Assembly: GCA_018340805.1 (NCBI GenBank) | Contig: JACMZG010000008.1 | Coordinates: 25,728,467-25,792,466 of the forward strand | Reading direction: 5' to 3' | DNA length: 64,000 bases | Origin: Microvelia longipes | Taxonomy: Eukaryota > Arthropoda > Insecta > Hemiptera > Veliidae | Part shown: positions 48,058-60,177 of the stretch, in pieces | How the letters are laid out: each line of letters starts with the position of its first letter | Numbering within the stretch: the first letter of the stretch is position 1 | Notes under the pieces: model-generated | Told to the model about the DNA's origin: nothing | Databases searched by the model: none | The model's input: the letters and a program-made list of their open reading frames with translations, nothing else | Translations under genes and position numbers: made by a program

Positions 48058-49480
48058 AATACGTATGGATCAAGGAACGTCCTAAAGAAGTATAGAATAA
48101 GTTATTATTATTAAGTAGAATATACTATACTATACTCTAAAATATTATTCCATATAGAATACTCTTTTGTTCTATAATAATAACTTACTTACTTTAATTA
48201 CATTACAAATTATTACAGGAAATGTATTACTATCAATAATGAATTTAAATCCTACTCAGCAAATAGTTGCAATACTCATATGTTAGGAATCTCATAAATA
48301 GGCATTTGCTCCAAATCTCTTTGCAAATTACTGAGTGCTATTTTTGTGTAATGAGACATGTATCATCTTTGAAGAAGCACACATAAAAAGGATAAGCGAG
48401 ACTTGTAGAGATATTTTTGTGCCTCTATCACTGAAGCTGATAGAGCCGACATATCATCCTGTATCTTTTGCAGGATTATATTATAGTGTGTATCTGTACA
48501 GGAAGATATTGTTAAGATTCTCTGAAGTTTTCTTTCTTATCACATAATTCCTACATCCTACATAGTACTACTCCACCTCAATCAAGGCTTTTGAGGTGGA
48601 AAAGGGTGTCCTCATCATGCATGTATGATGTACACCAGATACAATATTCAATAATGAGTATTAACTTGGCCATAATATGTGGTTGTAAAAATATTAAAAT
48701 ATTCTGCTCCTATTCTCTACTTATGATTTTCTTTTTCAGTTATCTGGCCCTAAATTTATGAAACATGCAGGCAATAAGGTTCTTGTCTCTCTAACATTCA
48801 GTTTGAGATTGTACTGAAACCTACTTCCTTTCACATTTCCTCAAGATGAAATGATAAATCTTTTCCTCAAGAACTATTCTTTTGACTTTAGCTTCATGCA
48901 TCACACATTCAGCCTATGTATATACTGGGTTTAATTATTAGTATATAATTAAATTTATGGAAACTCATTTAATGTATGCTCTTCAAATGATACCACCTTG
49001 AAGAGGAAATTAAAGCAAAGTTTCCTAATATGGATTTGACATACCCACTTATCCTGTTCACAGAGAGTGGACAAACATCATGGATTTACAAGTTGGAATA
49101 AATTTTATGATTTTGTACTTAAAGTGCAAAATAGTTGTTAATTTATTACAACATACATTGTTTGAATAAATATTTTTACATTTGTACTATGATTCTGTGT
49201 TACTTCTTTATCACCTTCCAATACCATTAAAATATACATGCTGTTTTCTGTATGAACTGTTGTTAATAAAATTAAAAGCTGACCCTGTAAAATTGTCGTA
49301 CACATAATAATATGTATATTTATACATATTAATATGTATTATTAATTGTTGATAGGGCATGTGACTTGGCCAATGAAGATATTTATGAGATTCTTATAAA
49401 TGTTTAATAAGGCCTTACACCAATAAGAATATTTAGTAGTTAATTTTAAAAGGCAATGCAAGAACCAATCTACATGGAAA
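48058..49480. other. Transposon interior, unassigned
   Basis: A 70-residue frame at 48335-48547 (…EEAHIKRISETCRDIFVPLS…) looks protein-like but is not recognised. TCCACCTCAA (48572-48581) and TTGAGGTGGA (48591-48600) form a 10-bp hairpin. The rest is AT-rich. Confidence 0.4.
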
Positions 49481-49489
49481 GCAGATAAT

Positions 49490-49672
49490 GGGAAAAATCG
49501 GACGAGCTAATTATTTTTTTTCTCAAACAAGTAAAATAATTAAGAGCAACTTATGGCTGTAAATTCCAACCAGCTAGTNAGGAAAAATCATCGAAACGAG
49601 CCTTAATTATTTTTTTTCTCAAACAAGTAAAATATATTAGGCAATCTAATAGCTGTAAATTCCAACAGCTAG
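49490..49672 (+). repeat. About 90-bp tandem duplication with an ambiguous base at 49579
   Basis: GGAAAAATC.. followed by TTAATTATTTTTTTTCTCAAAC, AAGTAAAATA and GCTGTAAATTCCAAC appears twice in a row. An N at 49579 sits at the junction, so the assembly there is uncertain. Confidence 0.8.
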
Positions 49673-50124
49673 CGAGCGTGCGGCCTTAGACTATATATCA
49701 CTACGGTTTGCTGTTCGCCAGACATCCCAGATTTTTCATATTAGGGCCAACCTCATTGTTCCAACTATATTTCCCCACCCTGGCAGCTGATTAAGAGGCG
49801 CATAATGAGATTTTAATGAAAGATTAATTGGGATTGTCGGTAAAATTATTCATCAGCGAATATGGTGAGTGTGATACGGGAGAAGCGTAGTACAGCGCGT
49901 CGAGTGACTGAGATAGGTAAACAGTACTAGTTTGATTTGTTGGAGTGGAGCGAGTGCTAAGAGAGAGCAGACTTCTCGACAACTAGTGTATAGGAGGCTA
50001 AATACGCAAAGCATCAGAGATAGGAGCAGAGTGACTTCTATATCGTCGACTTGGTTCTACTACATACCTAAACGTCACAAATATATATATTGTAGGAGGA
50101 TAAGAGTTGTATGTTCATCGTATA

Positions 50125-50236
50125 TAGTATATTATATATATATATAATATATATATAATATATATATGAGTGTGGTTTGTATAGTCATAAATGATACATA
50201 TACAGTCAAGATTTCTTTTTAAAACTATATTATAAA

Positions 50237-50278
<42 letters not shown>

Positions 50279-50310
50279 TATATCATAGGTGATACATATA
50301 CAGTTATGAT
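50125..50310. repeat. (TA)n tracts with a duplicated TGATACATATACAGT module
   Basis: TAAATGATACATATACAGTC (about 50187) and TAGGTGATACATATACAGTT (about 50286) flank a (AT)n tract. Confidence 0.8.
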
Positions 50311-52341
50311 TTGCTGGTAGATCTTTTGTACCAAATGAAAATACACTAATCATAATTGGAAATTATTATCCAAATAGTCAAGCCATGTACAGAAGACAAA
50401 AAATTACCCCTGAGGTTTAAAGTAACTATTGAAGGCAACTGGTAATAAGAAATTAATCATTTATGAAGTATGTTACAGTTGCCGGAATTCCTCATATACA
50501 ATCATATTGTAATTGAATCAATAAATTATGTTCCACCATAGTGTATATTGACAGACCAATGTGTCTGCACAACATGTTTGTCATTTTCTATCAACAAATA
50601 TCCAGAATATGTTCCCTTCTATCAAAAATTATCTGTTGTTATAATTTTCCACGTGTAAGTGCTTGCACTGATCTTGCCACTGAATGCCCACTTTTAATGA
50701 TGCAGAAAAATTAATTAATGCTATGAGGCAATATACTTCACCATGATTTATACCTCTAAAATATCAAGAGACTCCTTGAGCAAGAACAATTCATATAATG
50801 ATCAAGTCCTTGTAACATGACTTTACTCAAGAACACGATAGGCTCCTTAACGTCCTACATCTACTATAGTCCTAAGAAAATCTTATACATCATAGATTTT
50901 ATTCAAAATTCTCAAATTATACCTATGGTTCCACAAGTTAAACCACAATTGTATAGTGTTTTAATATCATTCTCTTTAAAATCAAGGCTTGAAAAATGTT
51001 AAAAAATTAAAAAGAAATTGAAATGAGGAATGATGATAATGCTCTTAGAACGAGTAAAACATAATATGTATTTACTTTTAATGTGAACATAAATTGACTT
51101 CATTTATTTGACCAATATACTTGGTGTCAAGTTTCAATACACAGAGTAAAAGTGATGATAAACTTTCACCTTTTCCCCATGGGTGCAATGGACCAGCTTT
51201 TAGTCAAGTTCAACAACTACGCCGTAGGTCAGTGCCACAAGTACTTACAAACCGCTTTATCATTAACGCTCAGCAATGGCCAACTGGCTCACCTATAGGT
51301 ACAAGTGACGCAGCTTGCCAGTGTAAATTAATTGGTCCATTTATGCTTTTCACATTTCTTTCTTTAAAATATATGAAAACCAAAAATGATGTAAGTCACC
51401 GATGAAGTACTATATATTCCTCTATGATGTAAATTTTCAAAAAACTTATATAAATTAAACTTTTATCCTAAGTTCTAATTTAAAAATAAGGAAAGATGCT
51501 TCGACCAAAGGCAGGACTTGTGGTGCTGCAATGCAGATATTCGGACGAACTAAAATTCAAGGGTAGAGACAGTGTTCTCACTCCCACCCTTCTCATAGTC
51601 CTGTCAAGGGTGGAGTCAAAAACACTGTCTCTACCGCCAACCACTCATGCTTACATTACTTTAGACGGAATGAATTTAACAATGAGCCTCAGGTCTAGGA
51701 GTTTCAAATATATAATTAAGGTAGACTTTAAGGCCTTGGTGTCCTACCAACAATCTGTAGTATCTGTCTAACCCATGGACCCATTACACTATACAGATTC
51801 TTTTCAACTTAGCAATATTGTAGTTCTCATTTTCAAGAGGTTTTACTTAAATCAATCTTTAGTAACTTTTACGTGTTCTACCAAACTGCAATGGACAAAC
51901 CATTATCAATCCTTCCTTTCTACCATGAAATGAACAAATTGCAATCTATATTGATTTTTAAAACTATGTAATTGTACTGACTAATTCATAAATGAAGACA
52001 TGTTAGACTCGGCAACATACAGACAAGATAAATATTATCCACAATTAATACAAAGATTGGACGAAATTCAATACAAATTCGTGAAAACAACGACTTAATA
52101 ACATTTATATTTATTGGGCTAATATTGGAATAGAGTTATTGTATTTATTATTACTATAATTTGGTCATTAAAAATAGTCCGAGAGTTCACTAACATTAGA
52201 ACGTTTTTATTTACTAAATACACTTCACATTTGTTTACAAAATACGACATCCTGTCATTTTACTACCGGTCAGCCATTTTGTATAAATATCGAGTAAAAC
52301 TCGATTAATCGAATTTGAAAATTGGAAGGAGTAATTTCAGG
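50311..52341. other. Transposon right half, unassigned
   Basis: Plus-strand frames at 50817-51002, 51121-51405 and 51496-51771 have mixed, protein-like composition and could be degraded exons, but contain no motif I can name. The frame at 51496 crosses a long hairpin (51562-51635). No DDE-type catalytic pattern was identified. Confidence 0.4.
51562..51635. other. Long imperfect hairpin (about 30-bp arms)
   Basis: GGTAGAGACAGTGTT (51562-51576) pairs perfectly with AACACTGTCTCTACC (51621-51635). The stem continues, with a few mismatches, to CCACCCTT/AAGGGTGG near a 14-base loop. Confidence 0.85.
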
Positions 52342-52374
52342 GAGTGAGATCACTTGTTATTCTATTCCACTATA
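52342..52374 (-). repeat. Right terminal inverted repeat
   Basis: Inverted match to 45744-45776 with 2 differences. It is followed directly by the CTTACCAG duplication at 52375-52382. Confidence 0.9.
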
Positions 52375-52382
52375 CTTACCAG

Positions 52383-54190
52383 GCATTTTCAAACCTATAC
52401 TAGGTATGGCAGATCTTTTCAATTTTTTTTCGTTGATGGGACAAAGTCATCGACTTTAAAGTGCTTTTTTACATATGCGTTTAGATTTGTATATATCTGC
52501 CGGCTTCATGCTAAGCAGACGAGCATTGCCAATGGCTTTTATCCATATGTGAACCTATTGAGAGAATCCAGCTCTGGATGCGGAAATCTGAAACATTTTA
52601 AATAGTATTTATTATGAAGTCAAAAATGTTGTTATTTCATAAGAACTCAAAAATCTTATTAAAAATCGAATATTTAACGTTTTATCTTATGAGAGAAGGT
52701 ATACAAGTCACTTCAATAGACATATGTCTGGTTCTATGGGAAAATTTTAAGACTGTAATTACTTCCAAGTTTAGTTCAGCTAATTATTAGACCTGTTTCA
52801 ACGTTGTGGAACCAAAACGAGTGAGTTCTACCCCTAAATGTAGCGGGATTCCCTAGATCTTTACTATCATGTTCCTAAACAATCCGCCATAGTGAACTAC
52901 CCATGTCGTATTCGGTTTTCTCGTCGCTGAAACTGGCAAAGACCCTATATAGAACCCATTCGCTCCTTCTCAAATTTTGACATTTTGATACTCCCAATAG
53001 TGATTATTTCTGCCATATTTGAACTAAATTTATACTAATAAGATTATTGTAATGTAATGATACTTACCGTCAGAACCCTATTTTTTCTGTACAATCTGGT
53101 ACACAGCACGTCCTTACCATTCTTATAATATGAAGGAAATTAATAAGTGTAATAGACGATGAAAATTAACAAAAAAATTATAATTATTTGTAAGAAGATT
53201 AAGAAATCAGGAAAAAAAGTTAGAGAGAAAGTATAGTGGTAAAATTTAGGAAAGGAGTTAAATGAAATTGGTACTTGTTATTAAAAGAAAAAGGAACAGT
53301 AAGAATTTAGGTAGAAAAAAGGAGCAATAACAGTATGAAACAAAGCGAAAAAATTGTACAAACACGTGCTGTCAATCCAAAATATAACAATCGTCCAAAA
53401 TACAACCAATAAAATTTAAAAAAACCCAGTAATTTATATAATTTATAAAAAAAATATTTTTTTTTTTAAAAACCTAATGTGATGCGGGTTAGTATGGCGA
53501 CACTATCGCATTCTTACGTGTGCCCCATGCAACCCATTGCTCTATACAGTTAGATACGAGTGCCACCCCCCTGTTGCTATCTGAGCTGTTCATGCCACGC
53601 TGGTTTGTTGTAACTTAATGTTGATATTTATGTGTTGCCTTAGCTAACTTGTTTTGAAGCTTCAATATTCTTGTGATTCTGCTTGTTATGTTTTGTTGTA
53701 TTGTTATAATTTTAGCTTTCACATGCTACTTACTAGCACATTAGGATAGATATGCCATTTCGTCACATAGTATTATTCGATTTTCTATTTCTGAAGTTCA
53801 TTTAACTAGCTAGTATGTCTAAATTAACTTTCTAGTTTTTAAATTTAAATTATGAAAAGAAACAGCATAACATAACCTTGCTTTTGATTTGTATTTCTCG
53901 TTTTTATATTTACTTACAATGGTTACCTTCTTTATATACTGTCAAATATCTTGCTGATGGTATAAGTTTTCCCCTTGTCACGGTACGCCGTTGTAATGTT
54001 AAGTGAACTGATGACATATGTTATGCAAGTTTTCTTGTCATTATAATCTTAGGGAAAGTGTTTTTATAATAATTCGTTTTGAGAGGATTTTCACTTTATA
54101 TGAAAATAGTTATTCATTTTTTTCATATAGTTGTTCATTTTTGTAATTTTCTTAGCTCAACTGCATGTAGTATTATCAAAATGGAGCATG
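52383..54190. other. Unassigned AT-rich DNA
   Basis: The pieces at 52790-52990 and 53480-53600 are less AT-rich but do not translate into anything I recognise. The frame at 52354-52605 begins inside the transposon end and is not a gene. Confidence 0.45.
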
Positions 54191-54207
54191 GAGATTCAAT
54201 CGTTCAA

Positions 54208-54236
54208 AACACACACACACATGTATATATAAATAA

Positions 54237-54329
<93 letters not shown>

Positions 54330-54345
54330 ATATATATATTTATAC
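54208..54345. repeat. (CA)n(TA)n microsatellite
   Basis: A short (AC)n run followed by about 100 bp of TA. Confidence 0.97.
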
Positions 54346-54610
54346 AGGATGGTACATTTGATATACATCACCTTGATTAACCCAACTTCGAGTGGAGCTA
54401 TTGTGATAAAATTGGTATATACCCCTAACTGGAAGTTCAAGTACTCAATTATTTGTTTGGTAATCGGCTGGCATGTATGGTAATCCGATTAATTAAGTTA
54501 AATTGGAGCATACTTTTGTATTAATTATTTCAGAAACTGCTTTATATCCCGAACAATTTGATACCAATATAATTTAATTCCGAATTTCGGTATTTTTTCC
54601 TGAGATAGTG
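54343..54610 (+). repeat. Dispersed repeat family B, copy 1
   Basis: Matches 60178-60440. Shared segments are CAGGRTGGTRCATTTSA, ATACATCACYTTGATTAACYC, GARTGGAGCTATYGYGATAAAATT, AACTGGAAGTT, CTGGYATGTATGGT and AATTTGATACYAAT. It is non-coding. Here it follows a TA array. The other copy lies inside the 2.5-kb TIR element. Confidence 0.8.
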
Positions 54611-55167
54611 CTTGTCATCATACGTAAGGACTATTATCTATTTATGATTAGAGATAAGCTAACTGGTTCATCAGAATTCATCATTTCTAATACATTGTAT
54701 GGAAAAATAGGTCTGGCAAAAATGACCGGAATTCAGTGATGTGGGTATGAAATTGTACAGGATATAAGAATTATTTCTTGATGATTCGTTTACCAAAAAT
54801 AAAAAATAAGGTCAAACAAAACTTATAAAGTTAAGTTCTAAATAAAGTTAGTTAGACCCTTTGCGTGTCTAAAAGTGCCTCAGTGATAAAGTGCTATTTA
54901 TAAAACAATTATTTAGACGCAGACCCAATTAGTTTTTATCACAATTAAATGTAAAGTAAGAGCACGTTGTTAATATCTGAAGCACCGTTGTGTCTCGAGA
55001 GCTTCAACTTTTAAGTCTAAGGACTTTTTTCAACATTAAGTGCTCTATAGATGTTTTTTTATTTAGTAAAATATTATTGTAATACCATTTTTTAAAGACT
55101 TGGAAACTTCGATAGAAAATCATTATATTAGAGAACGCCCTTGTAAAATGTTTTACCTCTAGTAAAA

Positions 55168-55246
55168 AGAAGTTTACTTTTCTCCTTGTAAAGGGGAAAG
55201 AGCCACACGTGACCAATGGTTCGAATATACTGGGAGAAAAGTAACT
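55168..55246. repeat. Imperfect inverted repeat
   Basis: AAGTTTACTTTTCTCC and GGGAGAAAAGTAACTT are inverted copies about 48 bases apart, just upstream of the tRNA-like sequence. Confidence 0.6.
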
Positions 55247-55302
55247 TGTAGCAGAAAAGTAGATTTGTTTACTATGGCAACTACTTCACTCCCGCTCAAG
55301 AT

Positions 55303-55375
55303 TTCCTTTTTAGCTCAGTTGGTAGCGTCTTCAGCTTTTAACTTGATGGTTACGAGTTCAATCCGTACAAGGGAC
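55303..55375 (+). pseudogene. tRNA-Lys-like sequence (tRNA pseudogene or SINE head)
   Basis: TTTAGCTCAGTTGGTAG is a good D-arm with the A-box pattern. CAGCTTTTAACTTG gives an anticodon arm with TTT, the Lys anticodon. GAGTTCAATCCGTAC resembles the T-arm/B-box (GTTCRANTCC). The T stem and the acceptor stem do not pair properly, and the first stem (TCCTTTT / AAGGGA) pairs only in part. So it is probably a degenerate tRNA gene or the 5' end of a tRNA-derived SINE, not a working tRNA. Confidence 0.6.
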
Positions 55376-55990
55376 GCAACTTTAACAATTGTTTTATAAG
55401 TTTTATCACCAAATAATAAAAACTTGTACATGTTTAATATAATAGTTTTAAACCTTTTAGACTTCAGTTCTATTTCCGAAATACGGAAACATTATTTAAA
55501 AGATTTTTAATATAAAATTTTAACACAACATAAAGCAATATACAACCTGAGTTGCGTTGTTGTATTTTGCAACTTCAACTTCAAAAACCATAATATTTTA
55601 ATACTGAGTATTTATTAAATGCTTATTAGAATAATTAACAAAATGATAAAAACTTAATTTGATAATACAAAGTCCCAGTGATCATCTGATATAGAATTAT
55701 CAAAATCTGTCTTTAGATAAAAATGAAAACCTAAAAATGCTGCTCTCACCATTTTGTAGCGTGACTAAACATAGATCTTTTATACTAATTCTTGTCATTA
55801 AAATCTCAAAATATTTTATTTTGTTTATTCTTTTGTAAGTTAAAATGATTTCTTTTAAAAACAAGTGATCATTTACATTAACTTTTAAAATTAGTTCAGA
55901 GGGCAAACTATGTAAGAAATTATTTATTGTTCAATAAATCGAAAGGTAACATTAATAAAGCATAGTTTTTTATTTTTCTATACTTTCTCC
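55376..55990. other. AT-rich DNA, no gene seen
   Basis: No SINE body or poly(A)/simple tail could be identified after the tRNA-like head. Confidence 0.45.
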
Positions 55991-55994
55991 TGTT

Positions 55995-56225
55995 GGTAAA
56001 ATCTTAAACTTACCCCTGGAGAAAACCAGTCGTTGCTTCCAAGGAGTAACTAACTCCCTCGGTTTCACCTCGCGAGTTAACTAAATATTTCCCTCAGGGT
56101 GCTTCGGGAACTAACTATAAATCCTTGGTAAGCCTCAGCCTTTTTTAAAAACATAATATGGTTTCTTCGGCTTTGGCCTCAGGAACCAACTTGCCCAGGG
56201 AGCAAAAGCTCAGTTTTCTCCCTTA
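55995..56225 (+). repeat. Degenerate CTCGG.TTCG..CTCGGGAACTAA repeats
   Basis: CCCTCGGTTTCACCTCGCGAGT, CCCTCAGGGTGCTTCGGGAACT, TAAGCCTCAGCC and CTTCGGCTTTGGCCTCAGGAAC follow one another with TAACTA-type spacers. This is the same motif family as at 22765-22865. Confidence 0.65.
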
Positions 56226-57320
56226 GTAAGTTAGTAAGTATATTATAATGTATAATTAATGTTTTTCCCCCGTTAGTTTAGGCTCCTCGTTTATCTAATC
56301 TATCCTGTGCGGACTGAAGTCCTATACAAGGTAGTATACTAGATCCCATCCTTAACTCCATACATTCACGTATATCCAAGCATATATAAAAAGCATATAT
56401 CCGGTATCAGGATAAACCAAGAAGCAAAATCAGTTATAATCAAATTTTTACTCATGTAAGGCTTTGCAGGAAGCTAAAAATGAACATATGTATATTTAAG
56501 TGACGATGAGAGTAAACTCGTTGCTACCAAATGTGTTTCGAAAATTCCGTTTTTGAAAATAACCTGTGTATCCTTCCACGGTTATTGTTTTGAAGATTAA
56601 GATCATCCGGGAGTGACAGCGTGAATGTAGATTATGTATCCGACGATTCGCTTCCTGTGTGGGTGGCATTTTCAGGGATGTTGGACACCACAATGAGTTC
56701 ACAATGCTCTACAAAACTGAACTGTTGTTCACGTTTGGAATCAAATCAGGGAGGGTATATCTGTGTCTGGTCCCACAAGGGAAGATCTGCTGACTCTAAA
56801 GGACCTTTCACCTATTGAAAAGAATTTAATGTGCTAGATAGTGCTGAAAAGCACATGTTTGATGGCATTAGAGTAGAAGCATGGATATAAAAACTTGATC
56901 AATACATCTTGTTTTATAAGACAAAATAAGATGTACTCGTTCTATCCTAGCCTAAAAGAAGATAATATTCTTTTGATTATAATGACCTTAACCCAAACTG
57001 AAATATTATAACTTCATGGGTCACAATGATTGTGTATTGATAGGACACATGGCATGAACAAATATAAATTCGTTGTCTATAGAGCTACCATACTCTATAA
57101 GCGTCGTTTATATTGCTCTTGGCACGTAGAACGTGCTTCAGAAAAAATTATGTAAGAAAAGGATGTACTGATGCTGATGCTATGTTTTTTTGCTCCTTCC
57201 TATTTGACTTATGGACTCCAATTTTCCAGAGGTAAAAAATAGACGAATCTCTCCTTTTTAAATATTTGATACCATGCATAGAAACCCATTTTTGTCCTTC
57301 TTCTTTGAAAAAAATATATT
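56226..57320. other. Unassigned DNA
   Basis: Frames at 56496-56818 on both strands show no recognised domain. Confidence 0.45.
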
Positions 57321-57326
57321 TTTAAG

Positions 57327-57396
57327 GGATTCATTCTATGGGGTTTAACCCGTTGAATGAATCCAGGGTACGTAAATATTTAAATATTACGTACCC
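57327..57396. other. Two adjacent palindromes
   Basis: GGATTCATT (57327-57335) pairs with AATGAATCC (57356-57364), with GGGTT/AACCC inside. Directly after it, GGGTACGTAA (57366-57375) pairs with TTACGTACCC (57387-57396). Confidence 0.85.
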
Positions 57397-57512
57397 AAAA
57401 TTTGATGCTATTCTGATAAAAATTGTGGCAGTAGTTTGGGGAATAAAATTAAATTTTTGGTTAAAAAAAGCACTAGGTCAAGAGGTAATCATTATAAAGG
57501 GAATGGTAACCT

Positions 57513-57531
57513 ATTGACGTGATACGTCAAT
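57513..57531. other. ATTGACGT-GAT-ACGTCAAT palindrome
   Basis: Perfect 8-bp arms with a 3-base spacer, containing TGACGT half-sites. It could be a bZIP-type site by sequence only. No gene nearby supports a promoter. Confidence 0.55.
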
Positions 57532-58479
57532 ACGTAACAAACTTGATTTTTTTTCCGGTAACGATTATCTCCAAGCACTTTACCTCTTCTGTAGGTCCAT
57601 TGGGCCCGTTCCAGAGAAATTATTATATAGAAATGTATATACTAAAAAATATTGAAGAAAATAAAGAAAGATTGATAATAATAAATAATAATAGAAGCAT
57701 AAGGAATAAAACCATATAACATTATTGTAAAAACTATATGAGGCATTTACAAGGTTTCCTCCATTCGTTTAAAAATTAAAGTCGATTGTCGACATTTTAA
57801 TAACTTATTTATTTTCATTTCTTTAAGTTGCTCGGATGTAAAGCTAAATACATTAAAGGGCAGTAAATGTTGGGAGATCAAAGCAGAACAAGACCCAATC
57901 AAATGTGATGGCGTTTCATCTTCTTCATTGCAAAGTCTGCAGATTGGGCTGTTCGCTTGACACATTAGATGCAGTGTCTTTTGAGTCTGCAGTGACCAGT
58001 AAAAACGTTTGTAATATCATAACAAGTTCCCTTGTTGAGTAATAATAAAGTATTAGCTCGTTTTTGAGAAGGATCAGAAAGCATGAGTTTAGATTGTTTC
58101 ATTCAAAGACAACTACGCCTCTCTTCACTAAAGACGTTGTTAAGAGATTGTTTAAGCGCAGTCCTTATATCTCATTTTGGAATAGCAATAATAGGTCCTG
58201 GGTTTATAGGAGATTGGCAAGATCCTAAACATGCCAGTAGGTCAGCATGATTATTGCCTTGAATTCCGCAATGACCTGGTACCCAAACGATTTTGACTAT
58301 ATTTTGACCAAGTTTATTAAGCGTCAATTTACATTCGGATACCAGCTTAGAGTTACTCTTTGGATTGGTAATAGCTTTCAAGGTTGCCTTGAAAGACAGG
58401 CCTGACTGTCTGGGTATACAGTGGCGTAACCATCAAGACTAAGGCCCGTATTCAGAATCATTTTAAAAAAATCTCTCCT

Positions 58480-58630
58480 AGGTTGTTCCTAGCCTTCTCC
58501 TAGGTTGTTCCTAGCTTTCTCCTAGGCCTAGCGGTATTCAGAATCAGTTTTTGAAATCTCTCCTAGGTTGTCCTAGGTTGTTCCTAGCTTCTCCTAGCCT
58601 TCTCCTAGCTTTTAAAAAATCAACCTAGGA
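58480..58630 (+). repeat. CCTAGGTTGTTCCTAG subterminal repeats, left end
   Basis: At least four iterations of CTCCTAGGTTGTTCCTAGC-type units. Related units in both orientations occupy 60745-60930 at the right end. Such arrays often serve as transposase-binding sites in DNA transposons. That role is inferred here. Confidence 0.8.
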
Positions 58631-60177
58631 ATGATTTTACGTAAATTTATTCGTGCTAAAACGTTAATAAACAAAAATAGAATAAAACTTACATTAGAGT
58701 TAATTATAACTTAATTTTAAATTATCTTTACAATAATTTGAACCTCAATTTTACGTAAACAGACATTTTTTTGACAACTAGCGCTACCTAGTAGAGAACT
58801 GTAAAACTAATAATATTGAGATATTCTACAAAAATAAACAAATGATAAACAAACCTGGCACAGAATAAACTCCCTTAAAATACGTAAATTTGTAATGACA
58901 ACAAACTTATTTATAGTTGCCGATTATTTTAAAGTATATCTAATGTGAAAGTGCGTGACCTTAACCCAGTGAAGGTTTGAAACTAGAGAATGATTTGCAT
59001 TTTATTTTCACTTATGAAGAAATCATTATATGTCAACAATGTACTATTTAAATGTTTTTACAATAACATAGTTAGTGATAAAAAAACAGGTTAAACTTTC
59101 GTAGTGTATGGGTGCCACATTTTGAATTGTAAGTTTATAGAAGAAATTATTATATTTGACATAAATAAATCATCATATTATAGGGTTGTATAAACCCTAC
59201 AGTTGGTACTTCCATTTTTCACACTGATCTATAAAGTCATATCACGTAAAGTCAAATTAGTTTACGTAGCAATTAGTTCGTTTTAGGCGTTTTAAAAGCG
59301 GTTGATAAAAACGGTTGAACAGTTTAAAAACTACACAAAACAAACAAAATGTATAATATACTTTTCAGTCTTGTTTACCTTTATAAGTTAGCCAATTTAC
59401 CCGTAATTATTTAGTTTAGTTTAGAACTTTCCAGTAATAATTATATACTCAATAAAATATACTCAGCACTAGTATTATTTTATTTATTTTTATAAGGTTT
59501 CATCAAGTTTATGATACTTTCCATTTATAATTTTTGATAGCATTTATTGCAAGTTAGCAATCAAGAAGGCGGTCGCTCAAAACGGGGATTTCAAAACAGT
59601 TAACAGCTCTACTTCATTCTAGATGGGAATATACAACACTACCACGTTAAGGCAGAGTTTTGAATCCCACATTTTAATGGGGAGATACATCAATAAGTAT
59701 AATGTTTACTCTACCAAAATAATGTAAACAATGCTTACTATCCCCGTTATGATTGTTACTTAGCGGATCTTTCTAATCAAATCTGCATTAAACATCTCTG
59801 AGTTCATACGTTGTGAACGTAGATCACGATTTTCTTTACGTCGTGAACTGTGTGTATTTTTTTAGTATTCATAAGCCTATTGCTTAGGGAAAAACATTTG
59901 TTATAGCTTAACAAAAAATTAAAAAATGTAAATGGAATGTAAAAAATTTGCTTCGGGTATATAATCGACCATATCAAATATAAATACGTCACGGAAGTTA
60001 CGTTTTGTTGCAGAACGTTTCTTTGTTTACATAATAAAGCATGCTATTGGTCACTTTAGGATCACAAAAAATAAATAATAGGATCCTTTGTTTCATTTTG
60101 TTTTGAAATGAGCCAATATGTATTTTGTGACGTCACACTTTCGCGACGATTAACATAGTGCTCATGAAGAAGATATA

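Larger units (their letters stand above)
45736..52382 (+). mobile_element. P-superfamily-like DNA transposon, 6.63 kb, with 8-bp TSD
   Basis: Terminal inverted repeats of 33 bp lie at 45744-45776 and 52342-52374 and differ at only 2 positions. They start TATAGTRGAATAGAATAACA. Immediately outside, CTTACCAG occurs on both sides (45736-45743 and 52375-52382), an exact 8-bp target-site duplication, the length P elements and hATs make. Near the left end the plus strand encodes a split THAP zinc finger, the DNA-binding domain of P-type transposases, which favours the P superfamily. The rest of the 6.6 kb has no long open transposase frame. It contains a foldback repeat, two long hairpins, microsatellites and a tandem duplication, so the element is probably inactive. 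Confidence 0.82.

Noticed and set aside
57513..57531. TGACGT...ACGTCA palindrome as a promoter element
   Set aside because: No transcription unit starts nearby. The neighbouring sequence is the tail side of a dead LINE and other palindromes.
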